DNA of 45,923 nt from Corynebacterium gottingense (GTDB taxonomy: Bacteria > Actinomycetota > Actinomycetes > Mycobacteriales > Mycobacteriaceae): the NCBI RefSeq assembly GCF_003693265.1, contig NZ_RDRE01000014.1:1-45923 (forward strand). The letters are read 5' to 3'. The first letter of the stretch is position 1. Every line of letters starts with the position of its first letter. Both the position numbers and the translations under genes were made by a program. Below the pieces are notes generated by a model. The model was not told where the DNA came from. It saw nothing but the letters and a program-made list of their open reading frames with translations, and made no database searches. Shown here in pieces: positions 27,896-34,564 of the stretch.

Positions 27896-28335
27896 TAACG
27901 GTTAGGTGATTGTGCGCGGTCGAAGTGTGATCTTGATTCTGCTGTTGTTGCTCGCTTTTGTGCGCTTGTACGGACGACCCAGCAAAAACGCTCCATGTCC
28001 CTATCCGCACTCGAACACACCAAACACCGCATGCACCGCACAGGAGACAACCATGGTGACGAACACCAGCTAGCCGCCTAACCCAACCCTGAACTTCAAA
28101 CCGAGCCGAAAGTTAGACGGCTACACCACTCCACGGGACTTGACCGCGGGCAACCCCACGTCTTTGTAACTGGTGCGGTGGTTGTTGCCAGTTGGGCCTT
28201 GCGTAGGTCCGTTTTATGGAACATGTCACTCTGCGGCCGCAGAGCGCAACGCCGATCGCAACCGTTTTGCGTAGCGCACGTCACAGAAGTCGGCCATAAT
28301 GGAGAGGCCTGAAAGCAGATCAAGATGGGGGATTG
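27896..28335. other. 440-bp stretch without a recognisable gene
   Basis: No supported gene. The plus strand is open from about 27902 to a TAA at 28079-28081; its last 28 codons begin at ATG 27995 and include HTKHRMHRTGDNHGDEHQ, which I do not recognise. It may be the 3' end of a lost gene. It separates a kinase pseudogene from the lipoprotein gene and is probably a deletion or insertion scar. No inverted repeats typical of an IS end were seen. Confidence 0.4.
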
Positions 28336-28953
28336 ATGGGGAAGTATAAGACGATCGTGCTTGGCGCGGTTCTGGTGGCGATGCTTCTCGCGGGGTGCGG
28401 CGACCAGAACGCGGTGCTCGAACAGCACGCCGAGGCTGAAGCAGCTTCAAGTCCGGGGACTACCGAGGTTCCGGCATTCCATTTCGAAAGTGGGACTCTC
28501 GAACTCGGGGACTTTGATCCGCAAACGCTTGGCGACGACCTCTTCGATCCTTGCACCGAGATCTCTGAAGAGGAATTTGCTGCGGCGGGGATTACGGGGG
28601 TTGCGAAAACTCAAAGCATCGGAAATTTTGCAAATGGTCTCGCCCAGGGGTGCCGCACTGATCAGCCTGAACCTGGGTTAACCCGAATGATTTTATCGAC
28701 TCGAACGGACGAAGCTGATGCATCTAGCGCTCCAGGCTATATCTTTAATATTGCGGACTCCGGCGTAAACGGCCTTTTTACGTTCCAAGATCCCGCGGCT
28801 AACCCTTATATGTGTGTAGCGCAAGTAGATACTGTCCGCGGTGGCGTAGGTGTTGGCATTACGGTCAGCGGATTGAAGAAGCGAAAGGTAGAGCCTTGCC
28901 AGCGAGCGATTGAGGAATTCGAAAGCCTATTCTTTACCGTCAACGAAGACTAA
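28336..28953 (+). CDS. Lipoprotein, DUF3558-like
   Basis: A 205-residue lipoprotein. The signal peptide ends in lipobox LLAGC, followed by an acidic/Ser linker. The domain with DLFDPCTEISEEEFAAAGITG, a mid cysteine (GCRTDQPEPG), YMCVAQV and VEPCQRAIEEFESLFF resembles the actinobacterial DUF3558 lipoprotein family (two disulfides likely). The function is unknown. TTG 28333 and ATG 28336 are adjacent possible starts; a purine-rich GATGGGGGA precedes. It is 104 bp upstream of the Gly-rich protein gene in the same direction, so the two may function together. Confidence 0.65.
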   Translation: MGKYKTIVLGAVLVAMLLAGCGDQNAVLEQHAEAEAASSPGTTEVPAFHFESGTLELGDFDPQTLGDDLFDPCTEISEEEFAAAGITGVAKTQSIGNFANGLAQGCRTDQPEPGLTRMILSTRTDEADASSAPGYIFNIADSGVNGLFTFQDPAANPYMCVAQVDTVRGGVGVGITVSGLKKRKVEPCQRAIEEFESLFFTVNED

Positions 28954-29057
28954 GTGGGTGTAGCGAACAATCGCGAGATTGCGGTAGATTTATTGAGCGT
29001 GGGGCAGGGGGCTCCACGTACTTGAAAATGGGGAACGAGAAATTTAGTGGGGGGACA

Positions 29058-30833
29058 ATGGGGAATCGAATTAACTTAGACGTAGATGCAGTTTTCAAAG
29101 CTGCTGATGCTCTCGCAGTGCTTACCGAAACCTTGGATGGTGGAGGAATTGGAAGCCTCTTCAACGGAATGGCCGCCTTCTCGCCGGTCTCCGGCTTGGA
29201 CGGCGCGGGACGGACACACTCGCGGGTGTCGTCGACATCGGCGCCCGAGGCGAACCGCGTGCTGGGGGAGTGGCTGCAGACGATTGCCGACGTGCTCCGC
29301 GTGAGCACCGAGAACACGGCGCGGGCGGACAACTCCGTCGCAGGGATTCTTGGCTCGATCGGCGTGGTGGAGCGCTCCGGCGGCGCGGGGGCCGTGTCTG
29401 GGCTGATGACGCAGGCGATGTCGCACTATGACAACGCCAAGAACTTTTCTAATCCACGGCCGACGGCTGGGGCGCAGGCGTCGTTACCCGTGCTCCATGG
29501 GCAGCTGATGACCACGCAGGTTGCGCAGGCCACCGCGGCGGCCGCGTTTTGGGGCCAGAATGCGGCGCTGATCCAGTCGGTGATTGCGCAGCTGCCTGGG
29601 GTCGCCGCGATGCTCGCTGATTCGGCGGATACTGAGTTTGTGGCGCGTGCCGTCGATAAGCTTGGCGACGTCGCCCGCGTCGGCCAAGAATACGTCGCTA
29701 GGTCCGTCGCGATGCAGGGGCACGCGGCGGGCCTCGCGCAGGTCGCGGGCGCGGAGCAGCTTATGGCACACGGCGCGATGTCCGTGTACGCGGGGTTGCC
29801 GGGCCCGTCGCGGCTCGCGTTTGAGCGCTCCTACCTGGGCGTGTTCCCGCCGCGGCTCACCGCGTCGCTGCAGCCGGTGGTCCCGGTCTTTGACCGTCTG
29901 CTGCCTGACCTCGGATCCATCCCGGGCAACGGGTTTGCGGTGCCGGACATGCCGGAGGCAGTATCTGCCGCATTCGAGGATTCGCCGTTGCCGCGCACGC
30001 TTCGCGACGCCTTCTCCGCCGCCGGCCTCTCCGCGCTCGGGAACGCAGCAACGCCAGCACACGTCGTGGCCGAGTACGGGATGCCAAACCCGGAGGTCCT
30101 CGAGCAGGTGGCCGCGAAGGCACCGGGCGGATCCGCAGCAACGCAGGCCGCCTCCGCGGGGCTCGGGCAGATTGCCCCGCAGCCCGGCGCCGCATTCGGC
30201 GGCGGGGCAGTCCCGGCCGGCGGCGCGCCCCTCGGCGGTGCCGCGATGCCCGGCCCGGCAGGCGCCGGTGCTGGAGCGGGCGCTGGTGCTGGCGTTGCCG
30301 GCGGGTTCGCGCCCGGCCAAACCATCGCCGCGGGCAGCGGATTCGGCTCGGGTGCTGGTGGCGCAGCCGCCGGGCCGATGGGCGCTGGTGCACGAGGTCG
30401 AGGCGCAGGGCGCGTCGGTGGCGGTCGTCATGCTGCGCGCGAGGTTGGGGGCTCCGCGGCGTCGGCGGCGGGCGCTATTGGCGCCGGGGCGGCCGGAGCG
30501 GGCGTCGGCGGCGCACTGGGCGCAGGGGCCGGGATGGCGGGTCGCCCGCTGTCCGGAGCTGGCAACGGCATGCCTGGCGCGGGCGGGAATGGAGCACCGG
30601 GTCTCGCGCAGGGCGCAGCGGGCGGCACCGGCGGTAACGCGGCGGGGAGCCGCGGCGGCGCGATGGCTGCCGGGCCCATGGGTGCGTCCCGCGGCGCCGA
30701 CAAGAAAGGGAAGCCGAACGCCAAGGTGAAGGCGGTGACGAGCGCGGTCGAGCGCGACGGCAACCTGGAGGCGCTGCTTGGGGAGTCGCCGCTGGTCCTG
30801 CCGACGGTGATAGGCAGCAACGTCCGCGGGTAA
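29058..30833 (+). CDS. Gly/Ala-rich protein with type VII secretion substrate-like N-terminus
   Basis: A 591-residue protein without a Sec signal peptide. Residues about 1-100 (NLDVDAVFKAADALAVLTETL and WLQTIADVLRVSTENTARADNSVAGILG) look like the helical hairpin of EspC/WXG100-type type VII substrates. Residues about 100-365 are Ala-rich helical, and 368-549 are a Gly/Ala/Pro low-complexity tract with GAGAGAG runs, recalling PE_PGRS composition. The last 40 residues are basic then hydrophobic (KVKAVTSAVERDGNLEALLG, LVLPTVIGSNVRG). The start ATG 29058 follows GGGGGGA. No type VII secretion genes are in the window, so export is inference only. Confidence 0.6.
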   Translation: MGNRINLDVDAVFKAADALAVLTETLDGGGIGSLFNGMAAFSPVSGLDGAGRTHSRVSSTSAPEANRVLGEWLQTIADVLRVSTENTARADNSVAGILGSIGVVERSGGAGAVSGLMTQAMSHYDNAKNFSNPRPTAGAQASLPVLHGQLMTTQVAQATAAAAFWGQNAALIQSVIAQLPGVAAMLADSADTEFVARAVDKLGDVARVGQEYVARSVAMQGHAAGLAQVAGAEQLMAHGAMSVYAGLPGPSRLAFERSYLGVFPPRLTASLQPVVPVFDRLLPDLGSIPGNGFAVPDMPEAVSAAFEDSPLPRTLRDAFSAAGLSALGNAATPAHVVAEYGMPNPEVLEQVAAKAPGGSAATQAASAGLGQIAPQPGAAFGGGAVPAGGAPLGGAAMPGPAGAGAGAGAGAGVAGGFAPGQTIAAGSGFGSGAGGAAAGPMGAGARGRGAGRVGGGRHAAREVGGSAASAAGAIGAGAAGAGVGGALGAGAGMAGRPLSGAGNGMPGAGGNGAPGLAQGAAGGTGGNAAGSRGGAMAAGPMGASRGADKKGKPNAKVKAVTSAVERDGNLEALLGESPLVLPTVIGSNVRG

Positions 30834-30840
30834 GAAGCAA

Positions 30841-30878
30841 CCCCCGTTGACCTATTTATGCAGGTCATCGGGGGATTT
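30841..30878 (+). terminator. Intrinsic terminator after the Gly-rich protein gene
   Basis: CCCCCGTTGACCT (30841-30853) pairs with AGGTCATCGGGGG (30862-30874), with one mismatch and an 8-nt loop, followed by ATTTT. It ends two bases before the attL-like repeat. Confidence 0.8.
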
Positions 30879-30879
30879 T

Positions 30880-30917
30880 GCGCCCCAGAGAGGAATCGAA
30901 CCTCCGGCACCGGCTTT
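30880..30917 (-). repeat. attL-like repeat: orphan 3' end of tRNA-Arg
   Basis: The first 27 bp (30880-30906) are identical to 34167-34193, then one G/A difference, then 10 more identical bases. It covers the acceptor 3' strand, T arm and part of the anticodon arm of tRNA-Arg(CCT) on the minus strand. The sequence beyond diverges completely. Next to it lies an inverted repeat, GGCACCGGC...GCCGGTGCC (30907-30945). Confidence 0.8.
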
Positions 30918-30973
30918 CGATCGTCCGAAAGGTCACGCCGGTGCCAAAGAACGACTGAAGCCCTCGGGGACGG

Positions 30974-31660
30974 CTAATTGAGGGAGATCCCCGCGTCGTT
31001 GAGCGCTGCCCGCCCGGCGGGAGTGAGACGCACGGCCCGGGTACGACCCCTGCGGGAAAGCCATTCCTTATCCAGCAGAGTCTTGCAGATTCCCGTGCCG
31101 AGAGGGCCGGCGAGGTGGAAGCGGCGTTCGGTGGAGTCCATGCACGACCTGCCCGTGTCGAGCATCTTCGGGGGCACACCCCACTGTATGAACAAGCGAT
31201 GACCTTGATTAGTGACCTGACAGTGCGAGTCGATGAACTCGCGCTCTTCCAGTTGTTCAGCCAGGCGCACCCCGAGCTTACCGGCGAGGTGCTGATAACA
31301 GGTGCGGCCTTCACGTAGGTTCGCATTCGCCCGTGACGCGCTGAGGCTGTGAGGAGTGGGCAGGGGCGAGCGGGCGACCACGCCAAGGCTCTCGACCACT
31401 CGTGCGATGTCTTCCCCGGCCAGGCGAATGTAGCGGTGCCGGCCCTGCCGAATGTCGTGGACGAGACCGTGGGTGACGAGCACGTCAACATGCTCGCTCG
31501 CCGTCGACCGGGCTAGGCCCGCGTACCTGCCCAGTTCACCAACCGTCCAGGCCCGCCCGTCCATGAGCGCAGCACACATGGCCGCCCGCGACGAGTCAGC
31601 CAGAGCCGACGCGACTGTCGAGATATCCGGGACCGCTTCAGGAAACACGCGCGCAACCAT
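30974..31660 (-). CDS. ArsR-family winged-helix transcriptional regulator
   Basis: A 228-residue regulator. The N-terminal winged helix (ADSSRAAMCAALMDGRAWTVGELGRYAGLARSTASEHVDVLVTHGLVHDIRQGRHRYIRLAGEDIARVVESL) is typical of the longer ArsR-type repressors paired with efflux pumps. The C-terminal half (TCYQHLAGKLGVRLAEQLEE, RRFHLAGPLGTGICKTLLDKEWLSRRGRTRAVRLTPAGRAAL) is probably a ligand domain. The start ATG 31660 places the palindromic operator (31683-31702) 23 bp upstream, in the divergent promoter region shared with the ThiF-like/efflux operon. Autorepression and control of the pump are inferred. Confidence 0.82.
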   Translation of the reverse strand: MVARVFPEAVPDISTVASALADSSRAAMCAALMDGRAWTVGELGRYAGLARSTASEHVDVLVTHGLVHDIRQGRHRYIRLAGEDIARVVESLGVVARSPLPTPHSLSASRANANLREGRTCYQHLAGKLGVRLAEQLEEREFIDSHCQVTNQGHRLFIQWGVPPKMLDTGRSCMDSTERRFHLAGPLGTGICKTLLDKEWLSRRGRTRAVRLTPAGRAALNDAGISLN

Positions 31661-31682
31661 GCCTCCAGTGTGCACCCGGAAC

Positions 31683-31702
31683 TGTTCGGTGACGACCGAA
31701 CA
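31683..31702. promoter_or_regulatory. Operator palindrome TGTTCGGT-N4-ACCGAACA
   Basis: A perfect 8-bp inverted repeat with a 4-bp spacer lies between the divergent regulator (31660) and the ThiF-like gene (31765). A second smaller repeat, CAGAC-GTA-GTCTG (31707-31719), overlaps a rightward -10-like TAGTCT. It is most likely the binding site of the adjacent ArsR-type protein. Confidence 0.65.
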
Positions 31703-31764
31703 ATCGCAGACGTAGTCTGAACTCACCAGATTCATTGCATCAGGAGACGAAGGGAGCGATCGCG

Positions 31765-32223
31765 ATGAACGGGGACCGCCAACGGCTACGCGGGCACTAC
31801 GATGAGGACTTCTACTGGGAACGCGTTGACCGCAACCTGGGTTGGCTCGGCGACACCACCGAGGAACAGCGTGAACGCCAAGCACGGTTGCGCGATGCCG
31901 TGATCGGCATCGTCGGCACCGGGGGCATCGGCGGTGCCGCAGCCGCCCGCCTGGTGCGCATGGGCGCACTCAACCTGAAACTGGCCGATCCCGACCACTT
32001 CGACCTGACTAACGTGCAACGCCAGTACGGCGCCGGGCGAGACACGATCGGCCGCAACAAGGCCGAGATCCGGGACATGCACTTCGCCGCGTCCTGGCGC
32101 CTGTTCGATCTGGTGCTGCCGACACTGCTGGACCGGTCCTACCGGACCTGGGATCAAGACCTGAGCAAGCGCACCTACTTCGGCCACCCGCCCGCCGAGG
32201 CTTCGCTGGAGTCTCGCGTATGA
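31765..32223 (+). CDS. Truncated ThiF/MoeB-like nucleotide-binding protein
   Basis: A 152-residue protein with the N-terminal Rossmann part of an E1/ThiF enzyme: VIGIVGTGGIGGAAAARLVRMG (ATP-binding), LADPDHFDLTNVQRQYGAG and IGRNKAEI. The adenylation site is there, but the catalytic cysteine, the zinc cysteines and the rest of the fold are missing. After NKAEIRDMHFAASWRL the sequence switches to SYRTWDQDLSKRTYFGHPP, which looks like a different part of a longer enzyme, so an in-frame internal deletion is likely. GAAGGGAG (31750-31757) supports ATG 31765. Its stop overlaps the efflux-pump start (ATGA at 32220-32223), so translation is coupled. Confidence 0.62.
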   Translation: MNGDRQRLRGHYDEDFYWERVDRNLGWLGDTTEEQRERQARLRDAVIGIVGTGGIGGAAAARLVRMGALNLKLADPDHFDLTNVQRQYGAGRDTIGRNKAEIRDMHFAASWRLFDLVLPTLLDRSYRTWDQDLSKRTYFGHPPAEASLESRV

Positions 32224-33584
32224 CCGCGCATCGGCGCACGGCGCTGGTCGCGACCCTCCTTGGTTTCTTCATCGTCATGCTCGATACGACCATCGTCAAT
32301 GTCGCCCTCGCCGAGATCGGCACTGACCTCGACATGACGGTGGGCTCACTGCAGTGGGTCGTCGACGCTTACACCCTCGTGTTCGCCGCGTTCCTTCTCA
32401 CAGCTGGGGCCGCATGCGACCGTCTTGGGGCCCGCAGGGTCTACCTCGCTGGCCTGGTGGTCTTTGCTGTGCTCTCGGCCGTGTGCGCCCTCGCTCCCAC
32501 AGGCGGGTTCCTCGTCGCTGGTCGCGCCGTCCAGGGCGTGGGCGCGGCAGCGATCGTGCCGGGCTCTCTGGCATTGCTGTCGGCTGTGTACGACGATCCG
32601 AAGGAACGAGCACGCGCCATCGGGCTGTGGGGCGGCGCAGGAGGTGTTGCCGCCGCGATCGGACCGGTCCTGGGCGGAGCGCTGGTGTCGGCGATCGGGT
32701 GGCGGGCGGTGTTCTGGGTCAACCTCCCCATCGTCGCGATCGGCTGTCTGCTCACCTTGTGGGCAATTCCCGTGCTCACGGGCAGTCGCGCGAGACGGGT
32801 GGACCTACCCGGACAGGTGCTCTCCGTGCTCACGCTGGTGGCAGTAACCTATACAGTCATCACCGCAGGCGAACACGGATGGTCACCCTGGCAGGTAGCC
32901 GTGCTGATCGCCGGGGGCGTCTTCCTCGCCCTGTTCATCATCGCAGAGCGACGACACCCGGACCCGATGCTGCCGATGGCCTTGTTCACTCGTGCCCGGT
33001 TCTCCGTGGCCGCAATGGTAGGGCTCGCGCTCAACTTCAGCTTCTTCGGACAACTCTTCGTGCTCTCCCTCTTCTTCCAGCAGTACCTGGGATACGAGCC
33101 GTGGCTGGCAGGCCTCGCGCTGGCACCACAGGCGTGCAGCGCCGTGGTCGCGTCACCGCTGGGCGGCCGTGCCGTCGCCCGGTGGGGCGCGTTCCCCACC
33201 ATGCTCACCGGCCTGGTAGTCGGCACGATCGGCTTCAGCAGCCTCGTGCTGCTCACCGCAGAAACCCCTTACGTGGTGGTCGCGGTGTTGACCTTCACGG
33301 CTGGATTCGGGATGGCCTTCGCGATGCCGGCCGCGACCTCGGCCGCAGTGGCCTCGGCCCCGCCGGAACATGTCGGCATCGCAGGAGGAGTCATCAATGC
33401 CGCCCGCCAGACCGGCAGCGTCGTCGGCGTCGCAGTCCTCGGCGAAATGGTCGCCAGTGGAGCGTTCCTCACAGGCTTCCGCAGAGCCGTCGCGGTCGCC
33501 GGTGGAGTCTTCGGTGCCGCAGCGCTCGTAGTTGCTGCCACCATCATCAGTCACCTACAGGAGCCAGTTACACCTGAAGTTTAG
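32220..33584 (+). CDS. DHA2-family multidrug efflux MFS transporter
   Basis: A 454-residue, probably 14-helix, drug:proton antiporter of the EmrB/QacA type. Motif D1 (LGFFIVMLDTTIVNVALAEIG), QWVVDAYTLVFAAFLLTAGAACDRLGARRVYLAG (motif A) and GWRAVFWVNLPI are clear. A C-like motif (GGVAAAIGPVLGGALV) supports an exporter. The substrate is unknown; resistance to a toxic compound is inferred from the family and the linked repressor. It starts at ATG 32220 inside the preceding stop, and is preceded by a divergent ArsR gene and operator. Cargo of the tRNA-Arg element. Confidence 0.88.
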   Translation: MTAHRRTALVATLLGFFIVMLDTTIVNVALAEIGTDLDMTVGSLQWVVDAYTLVFAAFLLTAGAACDRLGARRVYLAGLVVFAVLSAVCALAPTGGFLVAGRAVQGVGAAAIVPGSLALLSAVYDDPKERARAIGLWGGAGGVAAAIGPVLGGALVSAIGWRAVFWVNLPIVAIGCLLTLWAIPVLTGSRARRVDLPGQVLSVLTLVAVTYTVITAGEHGWSPWQVAVLIAGGVFLALFIIAERRHPDPMLPMALFTRARFSVAAMVGLALNFSFFGQLFVLSLFFQQYLGYEPWLAGLALAPQACSAVVASPLGGRAVARWGAFPTMLTGLVVGTIGFSSLVLLTAETPYVVVAVLTFTAGFGMAFAMPAATSAAVASAPPEHVGIAGGVINAARQTGSVVGVAVLGEMVASGAFLTGFRRAVAVAGGVFGAAALVVAATIISHLQEPVTPEV

Positions 33585-33593
33585 AATCATTGT

Positions 33594-33812
33594 GTGATGA
33601 AGCACCATCGGAGGAGGTCGAAGAAGCCGCCAGTCGAACGCGTACTGTGCTCCGAAACTGGTAAACGCGAATACGAGCACTATGATGACGCCGTGCATGT
33701 AGCACTGAAATGGTCGCGACGGGCAGGGCCGCTGCGGATCTACGAATGCCCCTCGTGCGGGTCGTGGCACCTAACCAAGCGCCCTGACTGGGGCAAACCA
33801 CCGGCGAACTAA
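33594..33812 (+). CDS. Small zinc-ribbon-like protein
   Basis: A 72-residue basic protein with an N-terminal Lys/Arg stretch, then YEHYDDAVHVALKWSRRAGPLRIYECPSCGSWHLTKRPDW. The CPSCGSWH element with an earlier Cys (VLCSETGK) could bind zinc. Similar short CPxCGxWHLT proteins occur on actinobacterial phages and mobile elements; the function is unknown. TAGAAT (33582-33587) ends 6 nt before GTG 33594, so the mRNA may be leaderless; ATG 33597 is the alternative. Confidence 0.55.
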   Translation: MMKHHRRRSKKPPVERVLCSETGKREYEHYDDAVHVALKWSRRAGPLRIYECPSCGSWHLTKRPDWGKPPAN

Positions 33813-33960
33813 TGACACTGTACGGGTCTGTCTCGGCGAGGAACGCTCCGGAGCGCGTCTTTCCTGGACGCTCCAGGAGTTTCGTTCTCATGCATAGGCA
33901 GCCGAGGCGCGCTGCAAGGCTTGTAGCCCTGAGGTCAGTACACCTAGGGCTTTGTACAAC
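33813..33960. other. Noncoding stretch inside the element
   Basis: Together with the IS-like relic, hairpin and direct repeats that follow, this fills the 355 bp between the zinc-ribbon gene and the tRNA. It contains an inverted repeat (GGAGCGCGTC facing GGACGCTCC, about 33851-33875) that may end transcription of the efflux operon. No gene was supported. Confidence 0.4.
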
Positions 33961-34068
33961 GTGAGGGGGTTAAAAGAGACCGGCGAAATCATCGCCGAGC
34001 ACTACATCGACACTTCCCGCAACTACCAAAAACCATACTGGCGAAAAGGCCAACCCCCACTGACCTAA
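33961..34068 (+). pseudogene. 3' remnant of an IS481-like transposase gene
   Basis: A 35-codon open stretch, in frame from GTG 33961, reads ETGEIIAEHYIDTSRNYQKPYW and ends PLT before TAA. The TGEI..EH.ID....YQ pattern is typical of the C-terminal end of IS481/IS3-type transposases. The rest of the gene is absent. The hairpin and terminal repeats that follow support an IS relic. Identified by eye only. Confidence 0.45.
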
Positions 34069-34074
34069 AACACA

Positions 34075-34115
34075 AAACCGGTGCCTCGGAAAAATAAAAA
34101 CCGAGGCACCGGTTT
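34075..34115. terminator. Perfect 15-bp hairpin, probable terminator of the IS relic
   Basis: AAACCGGTGCCTCGG (34075-34089) and CCGAGGCACCGGTTT (34101-34115) pair perfectly across an A-rich 11-nt loop, with A's before and T's after. It can act in both directions. Confidence 0.75.
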
Positions 34116-34122
34116 GTCCACC

Positions 34123-34159
34123 ATGTCGCGACTGAGTTGTCAACTATGTCGCGACTGAG
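34123..34159. repeat. Direct repeat ATGTCGCGACTGAG (two copies)
   Basis: ATGTCGCGACTGAG occurs at 34123-34136 and 34146-34159, 23 bp apart, each containing the palindrome GTCGCGAC. The segment ends CTGAGGACA at 34163, which read on the minus strand starts TGTCCTCAG, like an IS terminus. It is probably the end of the IS relic and possibly a transposase-binding end. Confidence 0.5.
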
Positions 34160-34166
34160 GACAAGA

Positions 34167-34204
34167 GCGCCCCAGAGAGGAATCGAACCTCCGACACCGG
34201 CTTT
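34167..34204 (-). repeat. attR-like repeat within tRNA-Arg
   Basis: The partner of 30880-30917 (37 of 38 bases identical). It includes the final 37 nt of the tRNA gene (34168-34204) and one flanking base, the usual extent of a tyrosine-recombinase core site in a tRNA gene. Confidence 0.8.
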
Positions 34205-34240
34205 AGGAGAGCCGTGCTCTATCCACTGAGCTACTAGGGC
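34168..34240 (-). tRNA. tRNA-Arg (anticodon CCT)
   Basis: A 73-nt cloverleaf on the minus strand. The acceptor stem GCCCTAG pairs with CTGGGGC (one G-U), followed by discriminator G. The D arm starts TAGCTCAGTGGATAGAGC, the anticodon loop is CTCCTAA (CCT) and the T arm is GGAGGTTCGATTCCTC. No CCA is encoded. It serves as the attachment site of the element to its left and is intact. Confidence 0.95.
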
Positions 34241-34284
34241 ATTGGTGCGAGCGTACCGCACCCGCGCGCGGCACAGAAAATCAG

Positions 34285-34563
34285 CTACGCACCGGCGAGC
34301 TCGGCCTGCTTCTCGCGCACGGCGGATGCGGGCGGGTTCGTCGCGTGGGTGCCGTCGGAGTAGAGCACGGTCGGCACGACGCGGTTGCCGTCGTTGACGG
34401 ACTCCACCCATGCGGCCGCGTCCTCGTTGCCGGCGGCCTCGACGTCTACCACGTCGTAGGGCGTCTCGGTGCGGTCCAGGTTCTGGCGCAGCTTCGCGCA
34501 GAACGGGCACCAGCTGGTGGCGAAGACGGTCACGTGAGCGTTGGTTTCGGGGGTCGCAGTCAT
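34285..34563 (-). CDS. Mycoredoxin/glutaredoxin-like protein
   Basis: A 92-residue thioredoxin-fold protein with redox motif C19-P-F-C22 (FATSWCPFCAKLRQNL), cis-proline region (RVVPTVLYSDG) and TNPPASAV. It resembles mycoredoxin-1, which uses mycothiol to reduce protein-mycothiol mixed disulfides in actinobacteria; Mrx1 itself usually has CGYC. The start ATG 34563 is separated by one base from the folA stop. It is the last gene of the cysQ-thyA-folA operon. Confidence 0.8.
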   Translation of the reverse strand: MTATPETNAHVTVFATSWCPFCAKLRQNLDRTETPYDVVDVEAAGNEDAAAWVESVNDGNRVVPTVLYSDGTHATNPPASAVREKQAELAGA

Positions 34564-34564
34564 G

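Larger units (their letters stand above)
30880..34204. mobile_element. tRNA-Arg-integrated element (3.3 kb) flanked by attL/attR-like repeats
   Basis: A 38-bp direct repeat with one mismatch bounds this segment: 30880-30917 and 34167-34204. The right copy is the 3' half of an intact tRNA-Arg(CCT) gene; the left copy is an orphan tRNA 3' end. That is the expected scar of integration by a tyrosine recombinase at a tRNA 3' end. The cargo is an ArsR-type regulator, a truncated ThiF-like gene, a DHA2 efflux pump, a small zinc-ribbon protein and an IS-like relic. No integrase is present, so the element is probably immobile or depends on help in trans. Confidence 0.75.

Noticed and set aside
30169..30705. 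Gly/Ala tract as a frameshift artefact
   Set aside because: The frame stays open through the tract into a non-repetitive tail ending just before a strong terminator, so it is probably real.
30907..30945. Inverted repeat GGCACCGGC...GCCGGTGCC as the terminator of the ArsR gene
   Set aside because: Correct place but no T tract on the minus strand; it is as likely an arm site of the attachment region, so it was not called as a terminator.
30880..30955. A second tRNA-Arg gene
   Set aside because: Only the 3' half (38 bp) matches; there is no D arm, no complete anticodon loop and no 5' acceptor strand. It is explained as an integration scar.
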